Shown here in pieces: positions 16,227 through 24,528 of a stretch of DNA of 60,035 bases. Position 1 is the first letter of the stretch. Each line of letters opens with the position of its first letter. The translations under genes were made by a program, and so were the position numbers. Origin of the DNA: Albibacillus kandeliae (GTDB lineage: Bacteria > Pseudomonadota > Alphaproteobacteria > Rhodobacterales > Rhodobacteraceae); assembly GCF_003116585.1 (NCBI RefSeq), contig NZ_QEHM01000017.1, forward strand, positions 1-60,035, read 5' to 3'. Below the pieces are notes generated by a model. That model was not told the origin of the DNA, did no database searches, and saw only the letters and a list, made by a program, of their open reading frames with translations.

Positions 16227-16604
16227 TTAGGCCAGCTCGACCTCGGCGCCAGCTGCTTCCAGCTTGGCTTTGATGTCTTCGGCTTCGGCTTTGTCGACGC
16301 CTTCTTTGATCTTGCCGCCGGCTTCGACCAGGTCCTTGGCTTCTTTCAGGCCCAGACCGGTGATGCCGCGAACTTCTTTGATCACGTTGATTTTCGAAGC
16401 GCCGGCGTTCTTCAGAACGACGTCGAATTCGGTTTTTTCTTCCTCGGCAGCAGCGCCAGCGCCGTCTGCGGGACCAGCCATCATGACAGCGCCGCCAGCA
16501 GCGGGCTCGATGCCGTATTCGTCCTTGAGGATGGTTTTCAGTTCTTGTGCTTCAAGCAGGGTCAGACCAACGATCTCTTCTGCCAGTTTCTTCAGATCAG
16601 CCAT
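16227..16604 (-). CDS. rplL: 50S ribosomal protein L7/L12
   Basis: A 125-residue acidic stalk protein that recruits translational GTPases. It has the usual layout: an N-terminal dimerisation helix ([22 protein letters not shown]), an alanine-rich hinge with [16 protein letters not shown], and the C-terminal domain with the signature [20 protein letters not shown] and the end [12 protein letters not shown]. It is 68 bases downstream of rplJ and 247 bases upstream of rpoB. No anomaly. Confidence 0.98.
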   Translation of the reverse strand: MADLKKLAEEIVGLTLLEAQELKTILKDEYGIEPAAGGAVMMAGPADGAGAAAEEEKTEFDVVLKNAGASKINVIKEVRGITGLGLKEAKDLVEAGGKIKEGVDKAEAEDIKAKLEAAGAEVELA

Positions 16605-16672
16605 GTTTAGCTCTTTCCGTTAAGATATGTGTTCCAACGACGCGTGTTAACCACGGGTCGGGCTTACAGTGC

Positions 16673-17188
16673 TTAGGCCGCGGCCTTGTCCTCGATGGTG
16701 GACAGGATGGACGCGATGTTCGAAGCAGGGGCGCCAATGGCACCGGCGATGTTCGCAGCAGGCGCGCCGATGCAGCCGACGATGGAAGCGATGAGCTCCT
16801 CGCGCGACGGCATTTTCGACACGGCCGTGACACCGGCACGGTCCAGAGCGTTCTCACCCATTGCACCGCCGAGGATCTGGAACTTTTCGTTCCCCTTGGC
16901 GAAGTCCTCGGCAACCTTGGCCGCAGCCACAGGATCCTCGGAGTAGGTCAGGACGGTCATGCCCGTCAGAAGGTCGGCGATGCTTGCGCAGGGCTTTCCT
17001 TCAAGGGCGATCTTGGCGAGCCTGTTCTTGGCAACACGCACAGACCCACCCGCTTCGCGTGCTTTGGCGCGCAGGTCCTGCATCTCAGCAACTGTCAGAC
17101 CGACGTAGTGGGCAACCACGACGACGCCAGAGCTTTCGAAGATCTGGCCGAGTTCCTCGACCACTTTCTCTTTCTGGGCTCTATCCAC
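16673..17188 (-). CDS. rplJ: 50S ribosomal protein L10
   Basis: A 171-residue stalk base protein that anchors L7/L12 dimers. It begins [18 protein letters not shown] and has the [14 protein letters not shown] motif that binds 23S rRNA. The start codon is GTG at 17186-17188, with a GGAG ribosome-binding site 8 bases upstream. The region before it folds into a leader resembling the L10 autoregulatory RNA, and a candidate promoter is at 17424-17452. Unlike the usual arrangement, a plus-strand gene (17672-18442) separates it from rplA, so rplJL-rpoBC probably has its own promoter. Confidence 0.97.
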   Translation of the reverse strand: MDRAQKEKVVEELGQIFESSGVVVVAHYVGLTVAEMQDLRAKAREAGGSVRVAKNRLAKIALEGKPCASIADLLTGMTVLTYSEDPVAAAKVAEDFAKGNEKFQILGGAMGENALDRAGVTAVSKMPSREELIASIVGCIGAPAANIAGAIGAPASNIASILSTIEDKAAA

Positions 17189-17300
17189 AGTTTCACTCCA
17201 GTAAGGGAGGGCAGACCCCTCCGGCTCAATTCTGCCGGGACGAAAGCCCCGACAATCGGGTCCTTACGGGTCCTGCGCATAGCCCCGAACACGCGATGGG
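17189..17300 (-). promoter_or_regulatory. Probable L10-type autoregulatory leader of rplJL
   Basis: Immediately upstream of rplJ the minus-strand RNA contains two compact stems: CCGGC-loop-GCCGG (around 17221-17238) and GGAGGG/CCCTCC with a UCUG loop (around 17206-17222), which partly overlap. They precede the GGAG ribosome-binding site. Structured leaders bound by the L10-L7/L12 complex are known upstream of rplJ in many bacteria. I cannot run a covariance model, so membership of that family is an inference from position and stems. Confidence 0.45.
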
Positions 17301-17671
17301 CGGTCCGAAGAAACTTGTCATTTCCCGTCTCAGGCAGGAATTATGTCCGGCAACCACCGTACACCCGCCGTCTCGGACGAATCGCCACGCCGACCGAATC
17401 CTCGGGCGACCTGACGAGCGGTGTATCTAGGATGTTTGGACGCCGATGTGAAGAGCTAAAACGAGCGAAACCGCGCACCCGCGGAAACTGGCCGGTGGCC
17501 ACGGGGACGTGCAGGCTCTGGGCAACCTTGCTATCATGAGCCATCACCTGCGCTCGTGGTTGCTGGACGCCAATCGACGCGTATTTATACCCCCAACCGC
17601 CGAACCACGCCAGATCGTTTTTGAGCCGGTCCGTTTTGAGACCGGCCGCGCATGTACCGGAGACCATGAAC
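17301..17671. other. Intergenic region between rplJ leader and the YkgJ-family gene
   Basis: This divergent spacer holds the candidate rplJ promoter at 17424-17452. On the plus strand TTGCTG near 17560 is followed about 18 bases later by TTTATA, a possible promoter for the YkgJ-family gene at 17672. I found no RNA gene and no credible small open frame here. Confidence 0.4.
17424..17452 (-). promoter_or_regulatory. Candidate promoter for rplJL-rpoBC
   Basis: On the minus strand TTCACA (plus-strand 17447-17452) is separated by 17 bases from TAGATA (17424-17429). It would start transcription near 17416 and give a leader of about 230 bases. Each hexamer matches the sigma70 consensus at four of six positions. 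A dedicated promoter is expected because a terminator ends the rplKA transcript and a divergent gene intervenes. Confidence 0.4.
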
Positions 17672-18442
17672 ATGGGCCGCCAGAAAGACCGCCGCAGCCC
17701 CGCCGGGGCTGCCAAGGCACCGACCTACAAGGTTCTGAACGCCCTTCTCGCCCGCGCCAATGCGCGCGGGATGCCCGATGCGGTCGAGGGACGGGTCCGC
17801 ACCGCCCTCGCCGCCCGCATCGCCGCGGCCGAAGCGTCGGGTCAGCCCAGCGCAGAGCTTTGCGACGACCTCGCCTCCGGCGCCGAGGCGCTGTCGCTGG
17901 CCGAGGCCACGCGGGAACAGATCGAACGCGAGGAGCCCGAACTCCTCGGCGCCCTCGCCTGCAGCTCCGGCTGCGCCTGGTGCTGCATCTTCCTCGAAGG
18001 CGATGGCGGGCTGATTTCCGAGGCCGAAGCCGTCGCCCTCCACACCGCCCTCTCTCCCTTCGCCGGCACCGCCGACGGACGGGACTGGCACCACGAAGCC
18101 TGCGCAGCGCTCGACCCCGCAACCCGGCTCTGCCGGGCCTATGACGCCCGCCCGATGATCTGCCGCACCTTCGTCTCGACCGACGCTGCAGCCTGCCGCG
18201 AAAACGCCGAGGGCGGCGACGCCGACGGGTCCGGCGCCATCGGCAGCCACGTCGATTACCTGACCGCCCTCGCCCTGTCGCGCGAGGCACTGAAGGGGCG
18301 CCGCAAGGTCAGCACCTACAACCTCCAGCGGCTGGCCATCGCCGCTGCCGAAGGCACGGCACTGGCCGAGTCCCTGACCGCCGCCCGCCACGGCAGCGCC
18401 GAACTGCCCCGCACCTGCGAGGATTTCGCGGACTCGATCTGA
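17672..18442 (+). CDS. YkgJ-family cysteine-cluster protein
   Basis: A roughly 256-residue soluble protein with the cysteine pattern of the YkgJ (Fe-S/zinc chelating) family: C-S-S-G-C-A-W-C-C, then C-R-A-Y-D-A-R-P-M-I-C-R-T-F. The pairs are spaced as in family members thought to bind a metal, but the biochemical role is not established. An alanine-rich helical N-terminal part precedes the cluster. The ATG at 17672 has GGAG 9 bases upstream; an ATG at 17666 is two codons earlier but too close to that site. It lies between rplA and rplJ on the opposite strand, splitting a normally contiguous ribosomal cluster. Confidence 0.85.
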   Translation: MGRQKDRRSPAGAAKAPTYKVLNALLARANARGMPDAVEGRVRTALAARIAAAEASGQPSAELCDDLASGAEALSLAEATREQIEREEPELLGALACSSGCAWCCIFLEGDGGLISEAEAVALHTALSPFAGTADGRDWHHEACAALDPATRLCRAYDARPMICRTFVSTDAAACRENAEGGDADGSGAIGSHVDYLTALALSREALKGRRKVSTYNLQRLAIAAAEGTALAESLTAARHGSAELPRTCEDFADSI

Positions 18443-18461
18443 CGGCCCCCCAGAAACGAAA

Positions 18462-18487
18462 AAGGGCGGCCCCGCAGGACCGCCCTT
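18462..18487 (-). terminator. Terminator after rplK-rplA
   Basis: An 8-bp perfect stem AAGGGCGG/CCGCCCTT (18462-18469 and 18480-18487) with a 10-base loop is followed on the minus strand by TTTTTCGTTTC, starting 25 bases after the rplA stop. It should end the rplKA transcript. On the plus strand the same stem lies 20 bases after the YkgJ-family gene but has no T-tract there. Confidence 0.8.
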
Positions 18488-18511
18488 CAGATGCGTTACG
18501 CGTGCAGCAGA

Positions 18512-19210
18512 TCAGTTGCCGGTTGCGCTGGTCACGTCGATGGAGACGCCCGGGCCCATGGTGGAGCTCAGCGAGACCTTCTTCATGTAGGTGCCCTTGG
18601 CGCCGGTCGGCTTGGCCTTGGCAACCGCGTCCACGAAGGCGCGGATGTTTTCGGCCAGCTTGTCCTCGGCAAAGGAGGCCTTGCCCACGCCTGCGTGAAT
18701 CACACCGGCTTTTTCGACCTTGAACTGGACTTCACCGCCCTTGGCCGCGGCAACGGCTTCGGCGACGTCCATGGTCACGGTGCCGACCTTGGGGTTCGGC
18801 ATCAGGTTGCGGGGGCCGAGCACTTTGCCCAGACGGCCGACGATCGGCATCATGTCCGGGGTTGCAATGCAGCGATCGAAGTCGATCTTGCCGCCCTGCA
18901 CGGTTTCCATCAGGTCCTCTGCACCAACGATGTCGGCGCCGGCCTTCTTGGCTTCCTCTGCCTTGTCGCCACGGGCGAAGACGGCAACGCGCACGTCCTT
19001 GCCGGTGCCTGCGGGCAGCGAGACCTTGCCGCGAACCATCTGGTCTGCGTGACGCGGGTCAACACCCAGGTTCAGCGCGATCTCGACGGTTTCGTCGAAC
19101 TTGGCGTTGGCATTGCCTTTCACCAGTGCGACGGCTTCCTCGACGGAGAGGTTCTCTTTACCGGCGAAGGCTTCGCGGGCGGCTTTGGTACGTTTTCCAA
19201 GCTTTGCCAT
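18512..19210 (-). CDS. rplA: 50S ribosomal protein L1
   Basis: A 232-residue protein of the L1 stalk, which moves deacylated tRNA out of the E site and, in many bacteria, represses its own operon. Typical sequences are [15 protein letters not shown], the [15 protein letters not shown] strand and the C-terminal [20 protein letters not shown]. It begins 1 base after the rplK stop codon, so translation is coupled. A terminator follows. Length and sequence are normal. Confidence 0.98.
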   Translation of the reverse strand: MAKLGKRTKAAREAFAGKENLSVEEAVALVKGNANAKFDETVEIALNLGVDPRHADQMVRGKVSLPAGTGKDVRVAVFARGDKAEEAKKAGADIVGAEDLMETVQGGKIDFDRCIATPDMMPIVGRLGKVLGPRNLMPNPKVGTVTMDVAEAVAAAKGGEVQFKVEKAGVIHAGVGKASFAEDKLAENIRAFVDAVAKAKPTGAKGTYMKKVSLSSTMGPGVSIDVTSATGN

Positions 19211-19211
19211 C

Positions 19212-19637
19212 TTACTTCACCTCGATGCCCATGGAGCGGGCGGAGCCCAGGATGATCTGCATTGCGCCTTCGATGTCGTTGGCGTTCAGATCTTTCATCT
19301 TCGCTTCGGCGATCTCGCGCACTTGTGCAGCGGTCACGGTGCCGACGGTCTCACGCGAGGGAGCCTTGGCGCCGGATTTCACCTTGGCAGCCTTCTTCAG
19401 GAAGTAGGACGCCGGCGGCGTCTTGATGTCCATGGTGAAGGACTTGTCCTGGTAATAGGAGATCACGGTCGGGCACGGAGCGCCGGGCTCCATGTCTGCG
19501 GTCTTGGCGTTGAACGCCTTGCAGAATTCCATGATGTTGATGCCGCGCTGACCGAGAGCGGGGCCAACCGGCGGGGACGGGTTCGCCTGACCGGCTTTGA
19601 CTTGCAGCTTGAGGCTGCCGATGAGTTTCTTGGCCAT
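19212..19637 (-). CDS. rplK: 50S ribosomal protein L11
   Basis: A 141-residue protein of the GTPase-associated centre, needed for stringent factor activation and for thiostrepton binding. The N-terminal proline-rich hinge [22 protein letters not shown] and the rRNA-binding C-terminal domain are both present. It starts at the ATG 19635-19637 with a good purine-rich site. It lies downstream of nusG, separated by a 278-base spacer containing the nusG terminator, and is coupled to rplA. Confidence 0.98.
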   Translation of the reverse strand: MAKKLIGSLKLQVKAGQANPSPPVGPALGQRGINIMEFCKAFNAKTADMEPGAPCPTVISYYQDKSFTMDIKTPPASYFLKKAAKVKSGAKAPSRETVGTVTAAQVREIAEAKMKDLNANDIEGAMQIILGSARSMGIEVK

Positions 19638-19856
19638 TGGCCTGTTCCTTTCTCAACCCCCGCAGGACGCGACCCGCAGGGTTTCGGTTGATGTGGTCCG
19701 GTCCGGACAGCGCGCCGCCCTCGCCTCCCACACGAAACGCACGGCGCAGAATCTGCACCGTCCGATAGAGCGTGGCGGGTACACCGGTTGGATCACGATT
19801 GCAACAGGGATTCGCCCGATCGCACCCGGCAATCCGCCCTCCCTACAAACAACAAG

Positions 19857-19885
19857 GGCGCGAAGGGCCATCGGCTCCTCGCGCC
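19857..19885 (-). terminator. Probable terminator after nusG
   Basis: A 13-base-arm stem at 19857-19869 and 19873-19885 pairs at 11 positions with a 3-base loop. On the minus strand it is followed by CTTGTTGTTTG, a moderately U-rich tail. It lies about 30 bases past the nusG stop. It would separate secE-nusG from rplKA; I did not find a clear promoter for rplK in the remaining spacer, so partial read-through is possible. Confidence 0.6.
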
Positions 19886-19915
19886 ACTCGCGATCGTTCC
19901 AGTTGCCTGTCGGGC

Positions 19916-20449
19916 TCAGCCCTGTTTGGACACCTGGGTGAATTCGAGCTCGACCGGGGTCTCGCGGCCAAAGATCGAAACGGTGACCTTGAGGCGTTCG
20001 TTTTCCTCGTCGACCTCCTCGACCATGCCGTCGAAGTCTTCGAACGGACCGTCGTTGACCTTGACCTTCTCGCCCACCTCGAAGTGGATCAGCGTCCGCG
20101 GCGTCTCTTCGCCTTCCTGGACGCGGTTCAGGATCTGGTTCACCTCGGCGTCACGCATCGGCATCGGACGACCCTGCGGGCCGAGGAAACCGGTGACGCG
20201 GTTGATCGAGTTGATCAGGTGATAGCCGCGGTCGGACATTTCCATGTGGACCAGCACGTACCCCGGCATGAACCGGCGTTCGGTCGACACCTTCTTGCCG
20301 CGACGCACCTCGATCACTTCCTCGGTGGGAACCAGGACCTCGTCGATCTCACCTTCGAGTCCGTGCTCGGCAACCGACGTGCGGATCTGCTCTGCGATCT
20401 TCTTCTCGAAATTAGAAAGAACGCTGACCGAGTACCACCGTTTCGCCAT
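19916..20449 (-). CDS. nusG: Transcription termination/antitermination factor NusG
   Basis: A 177-residue factor that binds RNA polymerase through its NGN domain and Rho or S10 through its KOW domain. The start is the ATG at 20447-20449 ([17 protein letters not shown]), as in the family; a longer open frame upstream is not coding. The [14 protein letters not shown] core and the KOW segment [17 protein letters not shown] are clear. It is 228 bases downstream of secE. A stem CCGGGC/GCCCGG (20630-20647) lies in that spacer and may be a processing or pause element. Confidence 0.97.
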   Translation of the reverse strand: MAKRWYSVSVLSNFEKKIAEQIRTSVAEHGLEGEIDEVLVPTEEVIEVRRGKKVSTERRFMPGYVLVHMEMSDRGYHLINSINRVTGFLGPQGRPMPMRDAEVNQILNRVQEGEETPRTLIHFEVGEKVKVNDGPFEDFDGMVEEVDEENERLKVTVSIFGRETPVELEFTQVSKQG

Positions 20450-20677
20450 AGCGCTTGCTGTCCTTGTCCTGCCGGGCCCCCGAACGGGCAGCCGCCTTCT
20501 GAAATCTGTCTGGGGACAGGAACCCGTCCCTCCCCGTAACACAAAGCGGCGCGCAGCGCGAATCGCCGCACGCCAGGGTCTTGGGTAGGCGCCCAACTAC
20601 CCGCCCGCAACCGATTGATCAAGAGGGGGCCGGGCTTTTCGGCCCGGGTCGCTCCGCCGGAGGCGGCGCCGCGGGGC

Positions 20678-20872
20678 TTAACCGAAGAAGCCCAGAATGC
20701 CTTGCAGACCAAAGCGGATCGCCAGATCCACGAGGGCAAAGAAGACGGCGGTCAGCGAGGCCATGATGAAAACCATGACCGTCGTCAGAAACACTTCGCG
20801 CCGGGTCGGCCAGACGACCTTGGAGACCTCTGCGCGAACCTGGTTGACGAACTGGATCGGATTGGTGGCCAT
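20678..20872 (-). CDS. secE: Preprotein translocase subunit SecE
   Basis: A 64-residue single-span membrane protein that clamps SecY in the Sec translocon. The start is the ATG at 20870-20872 (MATNPIQFVNQVRAEVSKVVWPTRRE), matching the family. The amphipathic helix with the WPTRREV motif is followed by one transmembrane segment (TTVMVFIMASLTAVFFALVD). It is the short, one-helix form usual in alphaproteobacteria. It heads the secE-nusG unit with a promoter just upstream. No tRNA-Trp gene precedes it. Confidence 0.96.
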   Translation of the reverse strand: MATNPIQFVNQVRAEVSKVVWPTRREVFLTTVMVFIMASLTAVFFALVDLAIRFGLQGILGFFG

Positions 20873-20905
20873 GTCTCGGGCTCTTTCCTGCTGCGGTATC
20901 GGGGC

Positions 20906-20934
20906 CACATAGCCGCCCTCGCCGGTGAATTCAA
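20906..20934 (-). promoter_or_regulatory. Candidate secE-nusG promoter
   Basis: On the minus strand TTGAAT (plus-strand 20929-20934) and TATGTG (20906-20911) are separated by exactly 17 bases. The predicted start near 20898 leaves a leader of about 26 bases, suitable for the secE ribosome-binding site AGGAAAG. It was read by eye. Confidence 0.5.
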
Positions 20935-20959
20935 GGACGCAATGGCCCATCGGGCCTGC

Positions 20960-20991
20960 CGGGCGGGGGACGCAGCCTGTGCCCCCGCCCG
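20960..20991 (-). terminator. GC-rich hairpin after the ThDP enzyme gene
   Basis: A perfect 10-bp stem CGGGCGGGGG/CCCCCGCCCG (20960-20969 and 20982-20991) with a 12-base loop begins 8 bases after the stop codon of the gene at 20999-22657. It has no U-tract on the minus strand, so it may be a weak terminator, a Rho-dependent end or an mRNA-stabilising stem. Confidence 0.5.
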
Positions 20992-20998
20992 AACCGGG

Positions 20999-22657
20999 TC
21001 AGGACCTGGCCGCCAGCGCCGCCGCGCGCATCTGGCTGAGGGTCTGCCGAGGCGTCAGCGCCTCGGGTGACACGTCGAGGTCCAGCACCGCACCGGTGCC
21101 CGACGCCAGAGCCCGCTCGAAAGCCGCCGGGAAATCCTCGGTCTTTTCCACCCGCTCGGCATGGAAGCCGTAGGCACGCGCCAGCGCGGCAAAGTCCGGG
21201 TTCACCATCGTGGTACCGGACACGCGCTCGGGATAGTGCCGCTCCTGGTGGGCGCGGATGGTGCCGTAGATGCCGTTGTTCACGATCAGGACGATGGGCT
21301 GGGCCCCGTGCTGCGCTGCCGTGGCGAGTTCCTGGCAGTTCATCTGGAAATCGCCGTCACCGGCGAAACAGACCACCACCCGCTCCGGCGCGGCCACCTT
21401 GGCCGCCACCGCCGCCGGCAGGCCGTAGCCCATTGCGCCCGACTGCGGCGCCAGCAGGCGTGCCTTGGGGCCGAACTTGTAGAACTTGTTCGGCCAGACG
21501 GTAAAGTTCCCCGCCCCGTTGGTCAGGATGGCGTCCTCGGGCAGCACGTCGCGCAGGTGTGCCGTGACCTTGACCATGTCCACCGGCGAAGGCTGCTCCG
21601 GCGCGTCGAACCCGGCCTCATAGGCCGCGCGGGCCTGTGCCCGCCAGTCGCCCCAGTCGCCCGACACCGGCGCGAGCGCCTCGGCAAAGGCATTGTGGCT
21701 GCCGTGCACGCCCAGCACCGGCTGGTAGACCTTGCCGATCTCGCCATCCGACAGGTGGACATGGATCAGCTTCTGCACCGGCTGCGGCACGTCGAGCAGG
21801 GTGTAGCCGTCGGTCGTCATCTCGCCGAAGCGGACGTTCAGGGCGAGGATCACGTCGGCGTCGAGCATCAGCTTGCGGACATGCGGCGGCATCCCCACAC
21901 CGGCCTCGCCGACATAGACCGGCGAGAAATTGTCGAACTGGTCCTGGAACCGGAACGCCGCGGCGACCGGGATGTCCGAGGCTTCGGCGAAAGCCTGCAG
22001 CGCCGCTGCGCCCGTCTCGGTCCAGTTCGCGCCACCCAGCAGGATCAGCGGTCTCTGCGCCCCGGCCAACATGGCCTGCGCCTCGGCAACGGCACCGGCG
22101 TCGACACCTGGAGCGACCAGCCGGGCCGGGCCGGTCAGCGCGGGTGCCTCGCAGGGTGCCGAGAGCACGTCCTCGGGCAGCGCGATGACCACCGGGCCGG
22201 GCCGTCCGCTGACCGCGACCGACCACGCGCGCGCGACGATCTCGGGGATGCGCTCGGAGCGTTCGATCTCGACCGCCCATTTCGCCACTGTCCCGAACAT
22301 GGCGCGATAATCGACCTCCTGGAAAGCCTCGCGCCCCTTCATGTCGGTACCCACCTGCCCCACGAACAGCAGCATCGGCACGCTGTCCTGCATCGCCGTA
22401 TGCACCCCGATCGAGGCATTGGTGGCGCCGGGACCACGGGTCACGAAGCAGATGCCGGGCGTGCGCGTCAGCTTGCCCCAGGCGGCGGCCATGAAGGCCG
22501 CGCCACCCTCGTTCCGGCACAGCACGAAATCGAACTGACCGCCGGTGTCGTGCATCGCGTCGAGCGCCGCCAGATAGCTTTCTCCGGGCACCCCGAAGCT
22601 CTTTGTCGCGCCCAGCGCGACAAGGCTCTCGATCAGGACCTGGCCACCATGTTTCAT
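20999..22657 (-). CDS. ThDP-dependent acetolactate-synthase-like enzyme
   Basis: A 552-residue member of the thiamine-diphosphate enzyme superfamily with the three domains of acetolactate synthase large subunits. The catalytic glutamate is E50 (RNEGGAAFMA), followed by TRGPGATNA and, in the C-terminal domain, the diphosphate/magnesium motif GDGDFQ...NNGIYGTIR. There is no adjacent small regulatory subunit, so it is probably a catabolic or specialised paralogue and not the ilvB biosynthetic enzyme. Related enzymes include sulfoacetaldehyde acetyltransferase, oxalyl-CoA decarboxylase and benzoylformate decarboxylase; the substrate cannot be decided here. It lies upstream of a terminator-like hairpin and 95 bases downstream of the MaoC-like gene. 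Confidence 0.85.
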   Translation of the reverse strand: MKHGGQVLIESLVALGATKSFGVPGESYLAALDAMHDTGGQFDFVLCRNEGGAAFMAAAWGKLTRTPGICFVTRGPGATNASIGVHTAMQDSVPMLLFVGQVGTDMKGREAFQEVDYRAMFGTVAKWAVEIERSERIPEIVARAWSVAVSGRPGPVVIALPEDVLSAPCEAPALTGPARLVAPGVDAGAVAEAQAMLAGAQRPLILLGGANWTETGAAALQAFAEASDIPVAAAFRFQDQFDNFSPVYVGEAGVGMPPHVRKLMLDADVILALNVRFGEMTTDGYTLLDVPQPVQKLIHVHLSDGEIGKVYQPVLGVHGSHNAFAEALAPVSGDWGDWRAQARAAYEAGFDAPEQPSPVDMVKVTAHLRDVLPEDAILTNGAGNFTVWPNKFYKFGPKARLLAPQSGAMGYGLPAAVAAKVAAPERVVVCFAGDGDFQMNCQELATAAQHGAQPIVLIVNNGIYGTIRAHQERHYPERVSGTTMVNPDFAALARAYGFHAERVEKTEDFPAAFERALASGTGAVLDLDVSPEALTPRQTLSQMRAAALAARS

Positions 22658-22752
22658 CGTCTTCTTCCCTCGAATTGTTGTTCGGCCCCGCCCGGCGTAG
22701 GCGGCACTCGCCGCCCTGACCGCCTCTGCGCGATGGCCGCGTTCCGTCTTGA

Positions 22753-23190
22753 TCAGCCGCGTTTCTTCAGCATGTGGGTAGAGAGGTAGGAGGCGACCTT
22801 GACCTCGTCCTGATTGTAGATGTCGTACTGCACGTCGACGAACCCCCGGTCGGGTTTGGAGCGGCTTTCCTTGGCGCCGACGACCTCGGCCTTCACCATC
22901 AGCGTGTCACCGGCATAGACCGGCTTGATCCAGCGCACGTTCTCCAGTCCCGGCGACCCCATCGAGCTCTCGGACCAGTCGCTCGCCGCCAGCGTCAGGT
23001 TGAAGGCGGTCAGGATGGTGTGAAAGCCGCTGGCGATCAGCCCCCCGTAGACCGACTGCTCGGCCGCGGCCCTGTCGATATGGAACGGCTGAGCATCCCA
23101 CTCCTTGGCAAAGGTCACAATGGCCTCTTCGGTCAGGGTCTTGCTGCCTGTCTCGTAGGTCTTGCCGACGGGCATGTCGTCGAAGAACAT
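22753..23190 (-). CDS. MaoC-like (R)-hydratase / dehydratase
   Basis: A 145-residue hot-dog-fold protein of the MaoC dehydratase family. The hydratase-2 type motif region DRAAAEQSVYGGLIASGFHT carries the conserved aspartate and histidine that activate water on enoyl-CoA substrates in this family. It is single-domain, as in PhaJ-type and mesaconyl/methylfumaryl-type relatives. It is the upstream partner of the ThDP enzyme on the same strand and divergent from the alpha-hydroxyacid dehydrogenase. Its actual substrate is unknown. Confidence 0.85.
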   Translation of the reverse strand: MFFDDMPVGKTYETGSKTLTEEAIVTFAKEWDAQPFHIDRAAAEQSVYGGLIASGFHTILTAFNLTLAASDWSESSMGSPGLENVRWIKPVYAGDTLMVKAEVVGAKESRSKPDRGFVDVQYDIYNQDEVKVASYLSTHMLKKRG

Positions 23191-23358
23191 GTCTTACTCC
23201 TCTGAACTCGCGGCGGACTATGACGTGCAACGCCGGGCAGTGCCAGCCCGCACGTGACGCCATGCGCGGCCATCCGTCCCGCGCTGTCTTGACGCTTGAG
23301 AATGACGGGGGGCGTTGGTAATCCATGTTGACCAATACCTCGGGGAGGAGCCGCGACG

Positions 23359-24528
23359 ATGCCCGTCATCACCAATATCCTTGACCTCAAGCGTCTGCAC
23401 GAGCGCCGCGTTCCGCGCATGTTCTACGACTACGCCGAAAGCGGCAGCTGGACGGAACAGACCTTCCGCGAGAACACCTCGGACTTCGCGCAGATCCGCC
23501 TGCGTCAGAAAGTGGCCGTCGACATGTCCGGCCGCTCGACCAAGGGCCAGATGATCGGTCAGGACGTGGCCATGCCGGTCGCGCTCGCCCCCGTCGGCCT
23601 GACGGGTATGCAGCACGCCGACGGCGAGATGAAGGCCGCCCGCGCGGCCGAGGACTTCGGCGTGCCCTTCACCCTCTCCACAATGTCGATCAACTCGATC
23701 GAGGACGTGGCCGAGGCGACGACCAAGCCCTTCTGGTTCCAGCTCTACACCATGACGGATGAGGATTACGTCCGCCGCCTGATCCAGCGCGCCAAGGATG
23801 CCAAGTGCTCGGCCCTCGTCATCACGCTGGACCTGCAGCTGCTCGGCCAGCGCCACAAGGACCTCAAGAACGGCCTTTCCGCCCCGCCGAAGCTGACGCC
23901 GAAGACCATTGCCAACCTCGCGACGAAATGGGCCTGGGGCATCGAGATGCTCGGCGCGCGCCGCCGCAACTTCGGCAACATCGTCGGCCACGTGCAGGGC
24001 ATCTCCGACACCGCCGCGCTTGGCGCGTGGACGGCGGAACAGTTCGACCTGACGCTGGACTGGAACAAGATCGGCAAGCTGATGGAGCAATGGGGCGGCA
24101 AGGTGATCCTCAAGGGGATCCTAGACCCGGAAGACGCCAAGATGGCGGTCAAGCTCGGCGCCGATGCCATCGTCGTTTCGAACCACGGCGGCCGCCAACT
24201 CGACGGCGCGCTCAGCTCCATCCGGATGCTGCGCCCGATCCTCGACGCGGTGGGCGGCGAAACCGAGGTCTTCCTCGACAGCGGCATCCGCTCGGGCCAG
24301 GACGTGCTCAAGGCGCTTGCCATGGGCGCCAACGGCACCATGATCGGCCGCTCCTTCATCTATGGCCTCGGCGCCATGGGCCAGAAGGGGGTGACCACCG
24401 CACTGCAGATCATCCAGAAAGAGCTGGACATGACGATGGCGCTCTGCGGCGAAACCAACGTCAACAACCTCGGGCGGCACAACCTGCTGGTCCCCGAAGG
24501 TTTCGAGGGCACCTGGCAGCAGGACTAG
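23359..24528 (+). CDS. lldD: FMN-dependent alpha-hydroxyacid dehydrogenase (L-lactate dehydrogenase type)
   Basis: A 389-residue TIM-barrel flavoprotein oxidising L-lactate or a related 2-hydroxyacid to the keto acid. The active-site motif SNHGGRQLDG contains the catalytic histidine H276, and the N-terminal RRVPRMFYDYAESGSWTE and APVGLTGMQHADGE segments bind FMN. A hydrophobic insertion is typical of the membrane-associated LldD type. The start is the ATG at 23359 with GGGGAGGAG upstream. An inverted repeat TTGGT-N11-ACCAA (23315-23335) lies in its promoter region. The 3' end overlaps the convergent MFS gene by 4 bases. Lactate is the most likely substrate, but mandelate or glycolate cannot be excluded. 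Confidence 0.87.
   Translation: MPVITNILDLKRLHERRVPRMFYDYAESGSWTEQTFRENTSDFAQIRLRQKVAVDMSGRSTKGQMIGQDVAMPVALAPVGLTGMQHADGEMKAARAAEDFGVPFTLSTMSINSIEDVAEATTKPFWFQLYTMTDEDYVRRLIQRAKDAKCSALVITLDLQLLGQRHKDLKNGLSAPPKLTPKTIANLATKWAWGIEMLGARRRNFGNIVGHVQGISDTAALGAWTAEQFDLTLDWNKIGKLMEQWGGKVILKGILDPEDAKMAVKLGADAIVVSNHGGRQLDGALSSIRMLRPILDAVGGETEVFLDSGIRSGQDVLKALAMGANGTMIGRSFIYGLGAMGQKGVTTALQIIQKELDMTMALCGETNVNNLGRHNLLVPEGFEGTWQQD

Noticed and set aside
20450-20596. Extended N-terminus of nusG
   Set aside because: The extra 49 residues before MAKRWYSV are arginine-rich and have no NusG-like sequence; the region has the composition of non-coding DNA.
20450-20960. Expected tRNA-Trp gene near secE
   Set aside because: In many bacteria tRNA-Trp lies before secE. 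I searched the flanking spacers for a clover-leaf pattern and found none.
21161-22789. 542-codon plus-strand frame antisense to the ThDP enzyme
   Set aside because: The minus-strand ThDP enzyme has clear motifs; this frame has none.
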